64,000 nucleotides of DNA, from positions 1 to 64,000 of the forward strand of contig JAPDDQ010000011.1 of the NCBI GenBank assembly GCA_027587225.1. Reading direction: 5' to 3'. Positions 47,571-54,884 of the stretch are shown in pieces. Below the pieces are notes generated by a model. That model did not search any database. It worked only from the letters and a program-made list of their open reading frames with translations, and was not told the DNA's origin. This DNA is from Solirubrobacter taibaiensis (GTDB lineage: Bacteria; Actinomycetota; Thermoleophilia; Solirubrobacterales; Solirubrobacteraceae). Both the position numbers and the translations under genes were made by a program. The number at the start of each line of letters is the position of its first letter. The stretch's first letter is position 1.

Positions 47571-50029
47571 TCGGTGCCGGTCGGGTCGTCGACCTTGAGG
47601 GCGGCCTCCGACGGGTTGAGCGGGACGACCGGGTTCTCGATCTCGCCCAGACGCTCGATCAGGCGGTCCCACTGCGACGGGTTGAGAATCGCCGACAGCT
47701 CCTGCGAAGCCTCGGAGTTCGCGCCGTACTGCGGCTCGAAGCCGACGTGGATGTGGTCGTCGTGGTCGCCCATCGCGAGCGTGTTGTCCGCGCCCTCGAA
47801 CTTCATCAGCGAGATGATCTGGTGCGGCTTCATGTTGCCCTGCAGGGTGAGCAGGCTCTGGATCACGCGCTCGGTGACCGAACCCTTGCCCTGCGTGGAC
47901 GGCGTGATGACCTCGCCGTTGATCGCGGCGATGTCCACGGCGCTGCCCACCGAGTGCTCGGACACGTTGCCCGAGGCGGTCAGGTACGAGTGGCCGCACT
48001 GCAGGGAGGAGATCGTCGGGTTGAAGCCGTTGGCGACGAGGAACTCGAGCGTCGCGAGCACGCGGCGGTCGATCGTGCCCGCCTGGATGTCCTGGCGCCC
48101 GCAGCCGTAGATCGTGATCTTCGGGTTGTTGAGCACGCGCTGGATCAGCTCGTCCTTGCCCATCAGCAGGATCTGGCCGACGGACGCGGCGGAGTCGGCG
48201 GCGACGAGCGGGTTCTCGCCCTGCGCGCGGTAGATCGCCGTGGACTCCAGCAGCTTCCAGCCGTCGAGGATCGGCTTCGGGTCGATCCGCGGAGCGCCGC
48301 GACCGGCCGGGCGGATCTCGAACCGCACGTGCGGGTGCGTCTTGGAGGAGGCGGTGCCGATGCGCCCGAGCACGGTGCCGGCGGGCACCTGCGCGCCCTG
48401 CTTGAGCTTCTTGATGACGATCTGGTCGCGCCCGAGGCCGAGTGCGCGGGCCGGGGTGAGCGCGCCGTCGATGCGGCCCGTGCGCAGGAACTCCTGCTGG
48501 GCGCCGCCGGCGACCGCGGCGTTCGCGCGCGTCGGGTTGGCGAACAGGCGCTGCTTGACCGCGGCCTGGACGACCGGCGCGGCGGCGTTCTCCTCGGTGG
48601 CGACGGCGGCGTTGGCGTCCGCCTTGACCGTGGTCGACTTCGGCGCGGGCCGGTCAGTGCTCGAAGCGGCGCGCGTGGGCTTCTTGTCCTTGGGCGCTTC
48701 CGCCAGCAGGCGCTTGACCTCGGCCGGGTCCACCTTCTGCGGCTTGGGGGCGGCGTAGAGCTGGGAGATCTTGGCCAGACGCCCGTACGTGTACGTGTTG
48801 CCGTACGCGTCCTGGACCTGGACGAAGCGGCCGAGGCGCTCGTTGACGCCGATCTTGGTCACCTGGACGTCGCTCACCGCGACCACCGGGGAACCGGCAT
48901 CGGCGTAGATCGAGACGCCGTTGCGGTTCGCGTCGCCGACGACCGTCTTGGCCTTCTTCTTCGAGGAGGCCTTGACGTCGACCTCGTCCGCGTAGGTGGC
49001 CTTGGCGGCGACCGGGAAGCGACCCTCGGTGAGGCCCGTGAGCGAGGACACGAGGCTCGTCGGCATGCCGCCGATGACCTGGGCGCGCAGGAGCACGGAG
49101 TCCACGTACCAGTCCGCGTGGTTGTACGCCCAGACCGCGGCGCGCAGGTCCTTGTCGGCGCCCGCCGCCTTCAGGTACCGCGCGGCGGCGAAGATCGCGT
49201 CGACCGGGTTGTACGGATCGGCGAGGCCGTCCTTGTTGCCGTCCACGCCGTAGGCCTTCCAGGTGGCGGGCATGAACTGCATCCAGCCCTGGGCGCCGGC
49301 GCTCGAGGTGACGTCGTTCAGGCGGCCGTAGTTCGTCTCGATCTCGTTGATCGCGGCGAGGACCTCCCAGCGGATCCCGTACTCGGTGCCGGCCGCCTGG
49401 TAGATCGGCAGCAGGAACGGCGGGATCTTGAACCGGTCGATGAAGAAGTTCGGCACGCCCGCCTTCGCGGCGCCGGGCTCGGCGAGCGAGAACGACGGGT
49501 CGTCCTGCGAGGGCGGGTCGACCTGGGAGTCCGGGACCGGGGTGGAGGTCGGCGTCGGCGTGGGCGTCGCGACCTTGCCCGTCAGCGACTGGGTGTTCGC
49601 ATCACCCTTCGCCTTGTTGGGATCCGCCTCTTCCTGCTTGTCCTCGGTGACCGGGTCCCCGGCGGGCTTGTCGGCCTTCGGCTTGTCGGTCTTGCCGTTC
49701 TTGGAGCCCGGCGTGGAGGTGGCGCTCGGGGCGGGCGTGGGCGTCGCGGTCGCCGTCGGCTGGACGGTGGGCGAGGCGGTGGCCGTCGGCGTCGGCGTGC
49801 TGTCCGTGGATCCGAGGTCCACGACCGACGCGATCGCCGCGGGCAGGCCCGGGATCTGCAGTTGATCGACCGGGGTGCCCGGCGGGATGTCGACGGTGAT
49901 CGTGAGTTGCTGGCCGGTCACCAGGGTCACGCGCACGTAATGCATCTCGGCGTGCGCGGTCGTCACGAAGATGCCCGCGTAGAAGGCGGACGCGGCAAGC
50001 GCGATGGTGACTGGACGGCGTGATTTCAT
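47567..50029 (-). CDS. three-module cell-wall hydrolase: lytic transglycosylase + degenerate M23 + M15-like peptidase
   Basis: 820 residues from ATG 50029 (TTG 50041 adds four). Signal peptide to about residue 28; a Thr/Pro/Lys-rich linker (75-175); a transglycosylase domain with catalytic Glu in 'AAINEIETNYGRLND' and 'GWMQFMPATWKAYG'. Next comes an M23/LytM-like domain that keeps the final 'HPHVRFEIRP' but has lost the first HxxxD and middle His ligands ('ANRNGVSIYADAGSPV', 'TYGRLA'). Last is an M15-like zinc-peptidase module ('SEHSVGSAVDIAAI' and 'DHDDHIHVGF'). It likely cuts both glycan and peptide bonds of peptidoglycan at the surface, with the M23 module acting as a binding or regulatory part. 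Confidence 0.87.
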   Translation of the reverse strand: MKSRRPVTIALAASAFYAGIFVTTAHAEMHYVRVTLVTGQQLTITVDIPPGTPVDQLQIPGLPAAIASVVDLGSTDSTPTPTATASPTVQPTATATPTPAPSATSTPGSKNGKTDKPKADKPAGDPVTEDKQEEADPNKAKGDANTQSLTGKVATPTPTPTSTPVPDSQVDPPSQDDPSFSLAEPGAAKAGVPNFFIDRFKIPPFLLPIYQAAGTEYGIRWEVLAAINEIETNYGRLNDVTSSAGAQGWMQFMPATWKAYGVDGNKDGLADPYNPVDAIFAAARYLKAAGADKDLRAAVWAYNHADWYVDSVLLRAQVIGGMPTSLVSSLTGLTEGRFPVAAKATYADEVDVKASSKKKAKTVVGDANRNGVSIYADAGSPVVAVSDVQVTKIGVNERLGRFVQVQDAYGNTYTYGRLAKISQLYAAPKPQKVDPAEVKRLLAEAPKDKKPTRAASSTDRPAPKSTTVKADANAAVATEENAAAPVVQAAVKQRLFANPTRANAAVAGGAQQEFLRTGRIDGALTPARALGLGRDQIVIKKLKQGAQVPAGTVLGRIGTASSKTHPHVRFEIRPAGRGAPRIDPKPILDGWKLLESTAIYRAQGENPLVAADSAASVGQILLMGKDELIQRVLNNPKITIYGCGRQDIQAGTIDRRVLATLEFLVANGFNPTISSLQCGHSYLTASGNVSEHSVGSAVDIAAINGEVITPSTQGKGSVTERVIQSLLTLQGNMKPHQIISLMKFEGADNTLAMGDHDDHIHVGFEPQYGANSEASQELSAILNPSQWDRLIERLGEIENPVVPLNPSEAALKVDDPTGTD

Positions 50030-50108
50030 GACAAGTGGCAACGCTTGACGCGGAATCCTGACGATTCTCGCGGATCCGCGCTGCAGTTGTTTTCAGTCTT
50101 TCGTACAG

Positions 50109-50131
50109 CTCGACCTGCAGTCGAGGTCGAG
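50109..50131. repeat. inverted repeat in the divergent hydrolase/phasin gap
   Basis: CTCGACCT (50109-50116) and AGGTCGAG (50124-50131), perfect 8-bp arms with a 7-nt spacer, roughly midway between the two divergent genes. Possible operator or leader hairpin for the hydrolase gene. Confidence 0.45.
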
Positions 50132-50199
50132 TGACCTCGCTCCTCGGCGCCTAAGGTACCGTCCGCTTCATACACGTTCGATAAGGAGTTGTGTACGCG

Positions 50200-50697
50200 A
50201 TGGCTGATGATGGCTTCCGCGACCGGATGTCCAAGCAGGGTGAGGAAGCGCTCGGGAAGCTCGCGTCGGACCTGCTCGAGAATCCGCTGATCAACTCCGC
50301 CATCACCCGTGCGTTCTCCGCGCGCGAGAAGGCCGTGCAGGCGCAGGAGGCGGCCATGGGCGCGCTCAACCTGCCGTCGGCGGCGGACATCGACCGGCTC
50401 ACGCGCCGGCTGCGCACCGTCAGCACCCGGCTCGAAGGGATCGAGGAGTCGCTCGATCGCCTGCAGGACGGGGTGGACGAGTTGAGCGCCAAGCTCGGCT
50501 CCGACGCGGCGCTGGTGGAGCGGCTGAGCGCGCTCGAGCGCCAGCTGTCCAAGCTCACGCACGACGTCTCGCACGTGTCAGACGCGATTGACGCGGTACC
50601 CCCGCCTGTCCCGCGCGAACAGGAGCGGCTCGCGGTCGACGAGGCACCCGCACCGAAACCGGCCCGTAAGCGGGCGGCAGCAGACAAGAAGTCCTAA
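50200..50697 (+). CDS. coiled-coil phasin-like protein
   Basis: 165 residues from ATG 50200; an in-frame GTG at 50191 is too close to AAGGAG (50183-50188). Two helical regions ('GEEALGKLASDLLENPLINSAITRAFSAREKAVQAQEAAMGALNLPSAADIDRL' and a heptad coiled coil 70-125), then a Pro/Ala/Lys tail (KPARKRAAADKK). The 'NLPSAADIDRL' region resembles polyhydroxyalkanoate granule-associated proteins, where it binds the granule surface. No PHA synthase is in the window, so the assignment is tentative. Confidence 0.65.
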   Translation: MADDGFRDRMSKQGEEALGKLASDLLENPLINSAITRAFSAREKAVQAQEAAMGALNLPSAADIDRLTRRLRTVSTRLEGIEESLDRLQDGVDELSAKLGSDAALVERLSALERQLSKLTHDVSHVSDAIDAVPPPVPREQERLAVDEAPAPKPARKRAAADKKS

Positions 50698-50713
50698 TAA
50701 GGTTCGAGGGATC

Positions 50714-51403
50714 ATGGCCAAGAAGGACAAGGACAAGAAGAAGCAGTCCAAGAAGGGCAGCGACGATCCCGTCGCCGCCCTGCGTGCCGCCGTAGAGGGC
50801 ACCCTGAAGGCGTCGGCCGAGGGCGCATCCGCGACCCGCGACCGCACGCGCGAGATCGTCGACGAGATCGCCGCGGCCGCAGGCCGGGTCCGGCACACGC
50901 TCGAGGACATGCGTGTCCTCGACGAGGTCAAGCGGCTCCGCAGCGAGGTCGAGTCGCTCGCTTCGCGCGTGGCTTCGCTGGAGATCAAGCCCGGTGGTGG
51001 CGCCAAGAAGCCGGCGGCCGTTACACCGGTGGTGAAGAAGCCGGCGGCGGCGCGCAAGCGCTCGGCGGCGAAGAAGAAGCCCGCGGCGGCTGCTCCGGCG
51101 GCGACGCCGGCGGCCAAGAAGCCCGCGGCGGCGCGCAAGCGCTCGGCGGCGAAGAAGCCGGCCGCGGCGGCGAAGAAGCCCGCGGCGGCGGCCAAGAAGC
51201 CGTCAGCGGCGGCCAAGAAGCCGGCGGCGGCGAAGAAGCCCGCTTCGCGCGTGGTCAAGAAGCCGGCGGCGGCGAAGCCGGCGTCCCGCGTGGTGAACAA
51301 GCCGGTCCCGGCGAAGGCGCCGGCGCCCGCTCCGGCCAAGCCCGCCGCGACCACGGCTCCGGTCGCCAAGCCCGATCCCGCGGCTCCGAAGCCGACGCCG
51401 TAG
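50714..51403 (+). CDS. phasin/histone-H1-like protein with AKKP repeats
   Basis: 229 residues from ATG 50714, preceded by GAGGG and by TAAGGT (50698-50703). A basic start (KKDKDKKKQSKKG), a helical segment with heptads (20-90), then over 120 residues of Lys/Ala/Pro repeats (AAKKPAAAKKP-type and 'ARKRSAAKK'), like histone H1/HupS tails. The tail should bind DNA or another polyanion. Paired with the preceding coiled-coil gene, it may tether granules to the nucleoid; this is inference. Confidence 0.7.
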   Translation: MAKKDKDKKKQSKKGSDDPVAALRAAVEGTLKASAEGASATRDRTREIVDEIAAAAGRVRHTLEDMRVLDEVKRLRSEVESLASRVASLEIKPGGGAKKPAAVTPVVKKPAAARKRSAAKKKPAAAAPAATPAAKKPAAARKRSAAKKPAAAAKKPAAAAKKPSAAAKKPAAAKKPASRVVKKPAAAKPASRVVNKPVPAKAPAPAPAKPAATTAPVAKPDPAAPKPTP

Positions 51404-51406
51404 CCC

Positions 51407-51832
51407 ATGAGTGCCTCGTTCGAGTCCGCGAAGGAACTGCGCGAAGTCATCGACGCGGTCTTCACGATGATGGACGCGGACTCGGAGATGGGGCCCAAGC
51501 TCCGTGACGCCGACACGCCCCAGCAGTTCGAGTTCAGCGACTTCGACGTGGTCGTCAACATTCGCGCGGCGACCGGCGACGAAGAGGGCAACCTGTACTG
51601 GGAGTGGTCCGAGGACGTCAACTGGAAGCCGAAGGTGCGGATGACCATGTCGTCGGAAGTGGCCAACCGCTACTTCCAGGGCAAGGAGAACGTCGCGATG
51701 GCGGTCGCGCGGCGGCGGATCAAGACGGGCGGGGACATGAAGGCCGCGCTCGACCTGATCCCGGTCACCAAGCCGATCTATGCGCTGTACCGGGAGTACC
51801 TCGAGCGGGAGAAACCGCACCTGCTCGTGTAG
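51407..51832 (+). CDS. SCP2 sterol/lipid-binding domain protein
   Basis: 141 residues. The order and motifs ('FEFSDFDVVVNIRAATGDEEGNLYWEWSEDVNWKPKVRMTMSSEVANRYFQGKENVAMAVARRRIKTGGDMKAAL') match stand-alone SCP2-like domains, which bind sterols or fatty acyl chains in a hydrophobic tunnel. It follows the AKKP-repeat gene by three bases and precedes the MerR-cyclase gene, whose AAGGAG site lies in the 16-base gap. Confidence 0.85.
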   Translation: MSASFESAKELREVIDAVFTMMDADSEMGPKLRDADTPQQFEFSDFDVVVNIRAATGDEEGNLYWEWSEDVNWKPKVRMTMSSEVANRYFQGKENVAMAVARRRIKTGGDMKAALDLIPVTKPIYALYREYLEREKPHLLV

Positions 51833-51848
51833 TTGAAGGAGCGCGCGC

Positions 51849-53015
51849 ATGGCCGACTCGCTGACCGACGTCGCCCGCGCGCTCTCCGTCTCACCCGCCA
51901 CCCTGCGCCGCTGGGTGGCGGAAGGGATCGTGCCGCTGAGCGACGGGGAGTGGACGCCGGCGGCACTCGCCCAGGCCCGGATCGTGGCGCGGATGCGCGC
52001 CCGCGGGCACTCGCTGGCGGCGCTGCGGGGCGCGGCGAAGGAGGGCCGGCTCGCGTACGGGTACCTGGAGGACCTGTTCCCGGAGCGCGGTGGTGCGCCG
52101 CGCACCTTGGCGGAGGCGGCGGCGGAGACGGGCATGGAGCCCGAGCTCATCCGTCGCATCTGGGCAGCCGCGGGCTTCCCCGGCGCGTCGGTGGAGACAC
52201 TCAGCGACGACGACGTCGAGCTGCTGCGGCGGTTCGGGTCGGTGCTGGACGCCGGGCTGCCGCTGGTGGCGTTCCTGCAGATCGTGCGCGTGTACGGGCA
52301 GGCGCTCGCGCAGATCGCCGACGCGGAGGTCAAGCTCTTTCACCTCTACGTCCACGAGCCGATGATCCGTGACGGCTCGCCCGTGCTCGAGATGGCCGAG
52401 GAGCTGTCGGACCTGGCCTCCGAATTGCTGCCGCTGACCGGGCCGATCATGGACTCGGTGCACACGCGCCTGCTGCACCACTTCCTCGAGCAGGACGTCG
52501 TCGGGCACCTGGAGGCCGTCACCGACGACGCGGCGCTCGGGCGGCTGCGGGTGGCGATCGCGTTCGCGGACCTCGCCGGCTACACGCGGCTCACCGAAGA
52601 GGTGGGTGAGGAGGAAGCGCTCTCCGTCGTCGAGCACTTCGTCGAGCAGGTGACCGAGACGCTGCCCGACGACGCGCGCGTGGTCAAGACGATCGGCGAC
52701 GAGGTGATGGTCGTCGGCACGGATCTGAGCGCGCTGGTGGACTGGGCGGTCGGGTTCCAGAAGATGCAGACGGAGCGACCGTTCCCGCGCATCGGCCTGC
52801 ACGCCGGCTCGGTCCTCTACCGCGACGGCGACTACTACGGGCGCGCCGTGAACCTCGCTTCCCGCGTGGCGGCGCGGGCGACGGGCGGCGAGGTGCTGGT
52901 CACGGCCGAGGTGCGGGCGGTCGCGGGCCGCCACCTCGCGTTCCAGCCGATCGGCGCGGTGAAGCTGAAAGGGTTCGACGAGGCCACGGCGCTGTTCCTG
53001 GCGGCGCCGCGATGA
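51849..53015 (+). CDS. MerR-like HTH fused to a class III adenylate cyclase
   Basis: 388 residues from ATG 51849 with AAGGAG upstream. Residues 1-70 form a MerR-type winged helix ('DVARALSVSPATLRRWVAEGIVPL', 'ARIVARMRARGHSLAALRGA'). Residues 85-225 resemble the regulatory domain seen in Rv1264-type cyclases, and 232-388 are the catalytic domain with Asp241, Lys280, Asp284, Asn335 and Arg339 all in place. A soluble cyclase that may also bind DNA, or whose HTH has become a protein-protein or signal module. It overlaps tilS by 4 nt. Confidence 0.88.
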   Translation: MADSLTDVARALSVSPATLRRWVAEGIVPLSDGEWTPAALAQARIVARMRARGHSLAALRGAAKEGRLAYGYLEDLFPERGGAPRTLAEAAAETGMEPELIRRIWAAAGFPGASVETLSDDDVELLRRFGSVLDAGLPLVAFLQIVRVYGQALAQIADAEVKLFHLYVHEPMIRDGSPVLEMAEELSDLASELLPLTGPIMDSVHTRLLHHFLEQDVVGHLEAVTDDAALGRLRVAIAFADLAGYTRLTEEVGEEEALSVVEHFVEQVTETLPDDARVVKTIGDEVMVVGTDLSALVDWAVGFQKMQTERPFPRIGLHAGSVLYRDGDYYGRAVNLASRVAARATGGEVLVTAEVRAVAGRHLAFQPIGAVKLKGFDEATALFLAAPR

Positions 53016-54205
53016 GTGTGGAGGCCCGGGTCGAGGCCACCGGGTTGCTCGCGGGGCCGGTGGTCGTCCTCCTCTCGGGCGGGCGGGACTCGGTGTGCCT
53101 GCTCGACCTCGCGGTGCGGCTCGCCGGCCCGGTGGTCGCGCTGCACGTCAACTACGGGTTGCGCGACGCGGCGGATGCGGACGAGGCCCATTGCCGGAAC
53201 CTGTGCGAGCGGCTCGACGTGCCGCTCGAGGTGGTGCGGGCGGGGGAGCCGGAGGGCAACGTGCAGGCGTGGGCGCGGGACGTGCGCTACGCCGCGGCCG
53301 AGCGGCTGGAGGGCGCGATCGCCGCCGGCCACACCGCCACCGACCAGGCCGAGACCGTGCTCTACCGGCTCGTCGCCTCGCCGGGCCGCCGCGCGCTGCT
53401 CGGCATGCCGGCGCGGTCGGGGCGCGTGATCCGGCCGTTGCTCGGGCTGACCCGCGCGGAGACGGCGGCTCACTGCGAGGCGCGCGGGCTGCCGTGGCGC
53501 GAGGACGCGACCAACGCGACGACCACCCGCGGGCGGATCCGCGAGATCCTCGCGCTGCATCCGGCGGCGGAGGCGAACGTGGCGCGCACGCTCGAGCAGT
53601 TGCGCGACGAGGCCGCCGTGCTCGACACGCTGATCGATCCCGGCGCCGACCTCACGACGCTTGCGCCCGCCCTCGCGCGCCTCACCGTGCAGCGGATCGC
53701 CGAGCCGGCGCCGGTCGCGGAGCACATGGAGACGATCCTCGCGCTGGCCGCGCGCGGCGGAACCGGGCACGTCGACCTGCCCGGCGGGGTCCGGCTCACG
53801 GTGGAGTACGGCCGCGCCCGGATCGCGCCGGACGCCGTCGGAGGCGAAGCGGTCCGGCTGGGCGTGCCCGGTCGCGTCGCGTTCGCCGGGGGCGAGCTGT
53901 CGTGCGAGCTCGGCGCGTTCGCGATCGCCGACGGGACGCTCGACGCGGCGGCGCTCGCCTCCGACCTGGAAGTGCGCGCGTGGCGGGCGGGGGATCGGAT
54001 GCGCCCGCTCGGGCTCGACGGCACGAAATCCCTGCAGGACCTGTTCACCGACCGCAAGGTGCCGCGGGCGGAGCGCCATCGCCTCCCGGTGGTGGTCTCC
54101 GGCGAGGAGATCGCGTGGGTTCCGGGGGTCGCGACGGGTGAACGATTTCGTGCGCGCGGGGGCGAAGGCTTACGCGCGCGCCTCGTCTGGCGGCCAGGGG
54201 CCTAG
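53012..54205 (+). CDS. tilS: tRNA(Ile)-lysidine synthase
   Basis: 397 residues. PP-loop 'LLSGGRDSVCLLDLA' (S22-S27), 'LHVNYGLRDAADADEAHC', 'AAGHTATDQAETVLYRLVAS', 'PRAR/GRVIRPLLGLTR' and the C-terminal TilS domain 'VRAWRAGDRMRPLGLDGTKSLQDLFTDRKVPRAERHRLPVV'. It converts C34 of the tRNA-Ile(CAU) anticodon to lysidine; essential. The order tilS-hpt-ftsH is the common bacterial one. In this protein Arg stands where most TilS have Val/Leu in SGGxDS. Confidence 0.95.
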   Translation: MSVEARVEATGLLAGPVVVLLSGGRDSVCLLDLAVRLAGPVVALHVNYGLRDAADADEAHCRNLCERLDVPLEVVRAGEPEGNVQAWARDVRYAAAERLEGAIAAGHTATDQAETVLYRLVASPGRRALLGMPARSGRVIRPLLGLTRAETAAHCEARGLPWREDATNATTTRGRIREILALHPAAEANVARTLEQLRDEAAVLDTLIDPGADLTTLAPALARLTVQRIAEPAPVAEHMETILALAARGGTGHVDLPGGVRLTVEYGRARIAPDAVGGEAVRLGVPGRVAFAGGELSCELGAFAIADGTLDAAALASDLEVRAWRAGDRMRPLGLDGTKSLQDLFTDRKVPRAERHRLPVVVSGEEIAWVPGVATGERFRARGGEGLRARLVWRPGA

Positions 54206-54208
54206 ACT
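54203..54208 (+). promoter_or_regulatory. -10 box overlapping the tilS stop codon
   Basis: TAGACT starts with the TAG stop of tilS; 8 nt later is GTG 54217 of hpt. Confidence 0.5.
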
Positions 54209-54216
54209 CCGGCGCC

Positions 54217-54747
54217 GTGAGCGAAGAGATCGGCGAGATCCTCGTCCAAGCCGACGAGTTGCAGCACAAGATCAAGCAGATGGGTGAGCAGATCACCCGC
54301 GACTACGAGGGCAAGAACCTCCTCCTCATCGGTGTCCTCAAGGGGGCCGTGCTGTTCCTGGCGGACCTGATGCGCCATCTCGACGTCACGTGCGAGATCG
54401 ACTTCATGGCGGTGTCGTCCTACGGCTCCTCGACCGAGTCCAGCGGCGTGGTGCGGATCCTCAAGGACCTCGACGCACCGCTCGAGGGCCGGCACGTGCT
54501 GGTGGTCGAGGACATCGTGGACAGCGGTCTGACACTCCAGTACCTGCTGCGCACGCTGGAAGCCCGCGGGCCGGCGAGCCTCGAGGTGTGCGCACTGTTG
54601 ACCAAGCCGAGCCGGCGCACGGTGGACCTCCCGGTCCGTTACACCGGATTCGAGATTCCCGACAAGTTCGCCATCGGCTACGGCCTGGACTACGCCGAGC
54701 GCTACCGCGGCCTGCCGTACGTGGCCACGCTCACGCTGTCCGACTGA
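54217..54747 (+). CDS. hpt: hypoxanthine phosphoribosyltransferase
   Basis: 176 residues from GTG 54217. PRPP-binding loop 'VLVVEDIVDSGLTLQYLL' (about 93-110), 'LIGVLKGAVLFLADLMRHL' and the purine-contact end 'DKFAIGYGLDYAERYRGLPYVATL'. Purine salvage: hypoxanthine/guanine plus PRPP to IMP/GMP. Sits between tilS and ftsH, as in many bacteria. Confidence 0.96.
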   Translation: MSEEIGEILVQADELQHKIKQMGEQITRDYEGKNLLLIGVLKGAVLFLADLMRHLDVTCEIDFMAVSSYGSSTESSGVVRILKDLDAPLEGRHVLVVEDIVDSGLTLQYLLRTLEARGPASLEVCALLTKPSRRTVDLPVRYTGFEIPDKFAIGYGLDYAERYRGLPYVATLTLSD

Positions 54748-54826
54748 CTCTGATCGTTCGATTAGCCGCGCCATAGGAAGCCGCACCACACTGCGCCAAC
54801 CCTCTTTGGACCCGCAACACCCCTGG

Positions 54827-54832
54827 TAGCCT
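54827..54832 (+). promoter_or_regulatory. -10 box of the ftsH promoter
   Basis: TAGCCT, with TTGGAC about 15 bp upstream as a weak -35. The resulting leader of about 45 nt ends in a small hairpin (GCGCGC-TGGAT-GCGCGC, 54862-54878) seven bases... before ATG 54885, and no Shine-Dalgarno motif is visible. Confidence 0.35.
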
Positions 54833-54884
54833 TGATTCCCTTGACTCGCAGTGCCACCCCCGCGCGCTGGATGCGCGCCCATTC

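Noticed and set aside
47459..50023. Plus-strand open frame of 854 codons
   Set aside because: Antisense shadow of the cell-wall hydrolase; made of Arg/Gly/Val/Asp runs without motifs.
50042..50199. c-di-AMP (ydaO-type) riboswitch before the cell-wall hydrolase
   Set aside because: Such switches often precede actinobacterial wall hydrolases, but the conserved aptamer strings are not found; only an 8-bp inverted repeat is seen.
51000..51330. Direct repeats resembling a CRISPR-like or minisatellite array
   Set aside because: They are in-frame codons for the AKKP tail of a real protein; no regular spacers.
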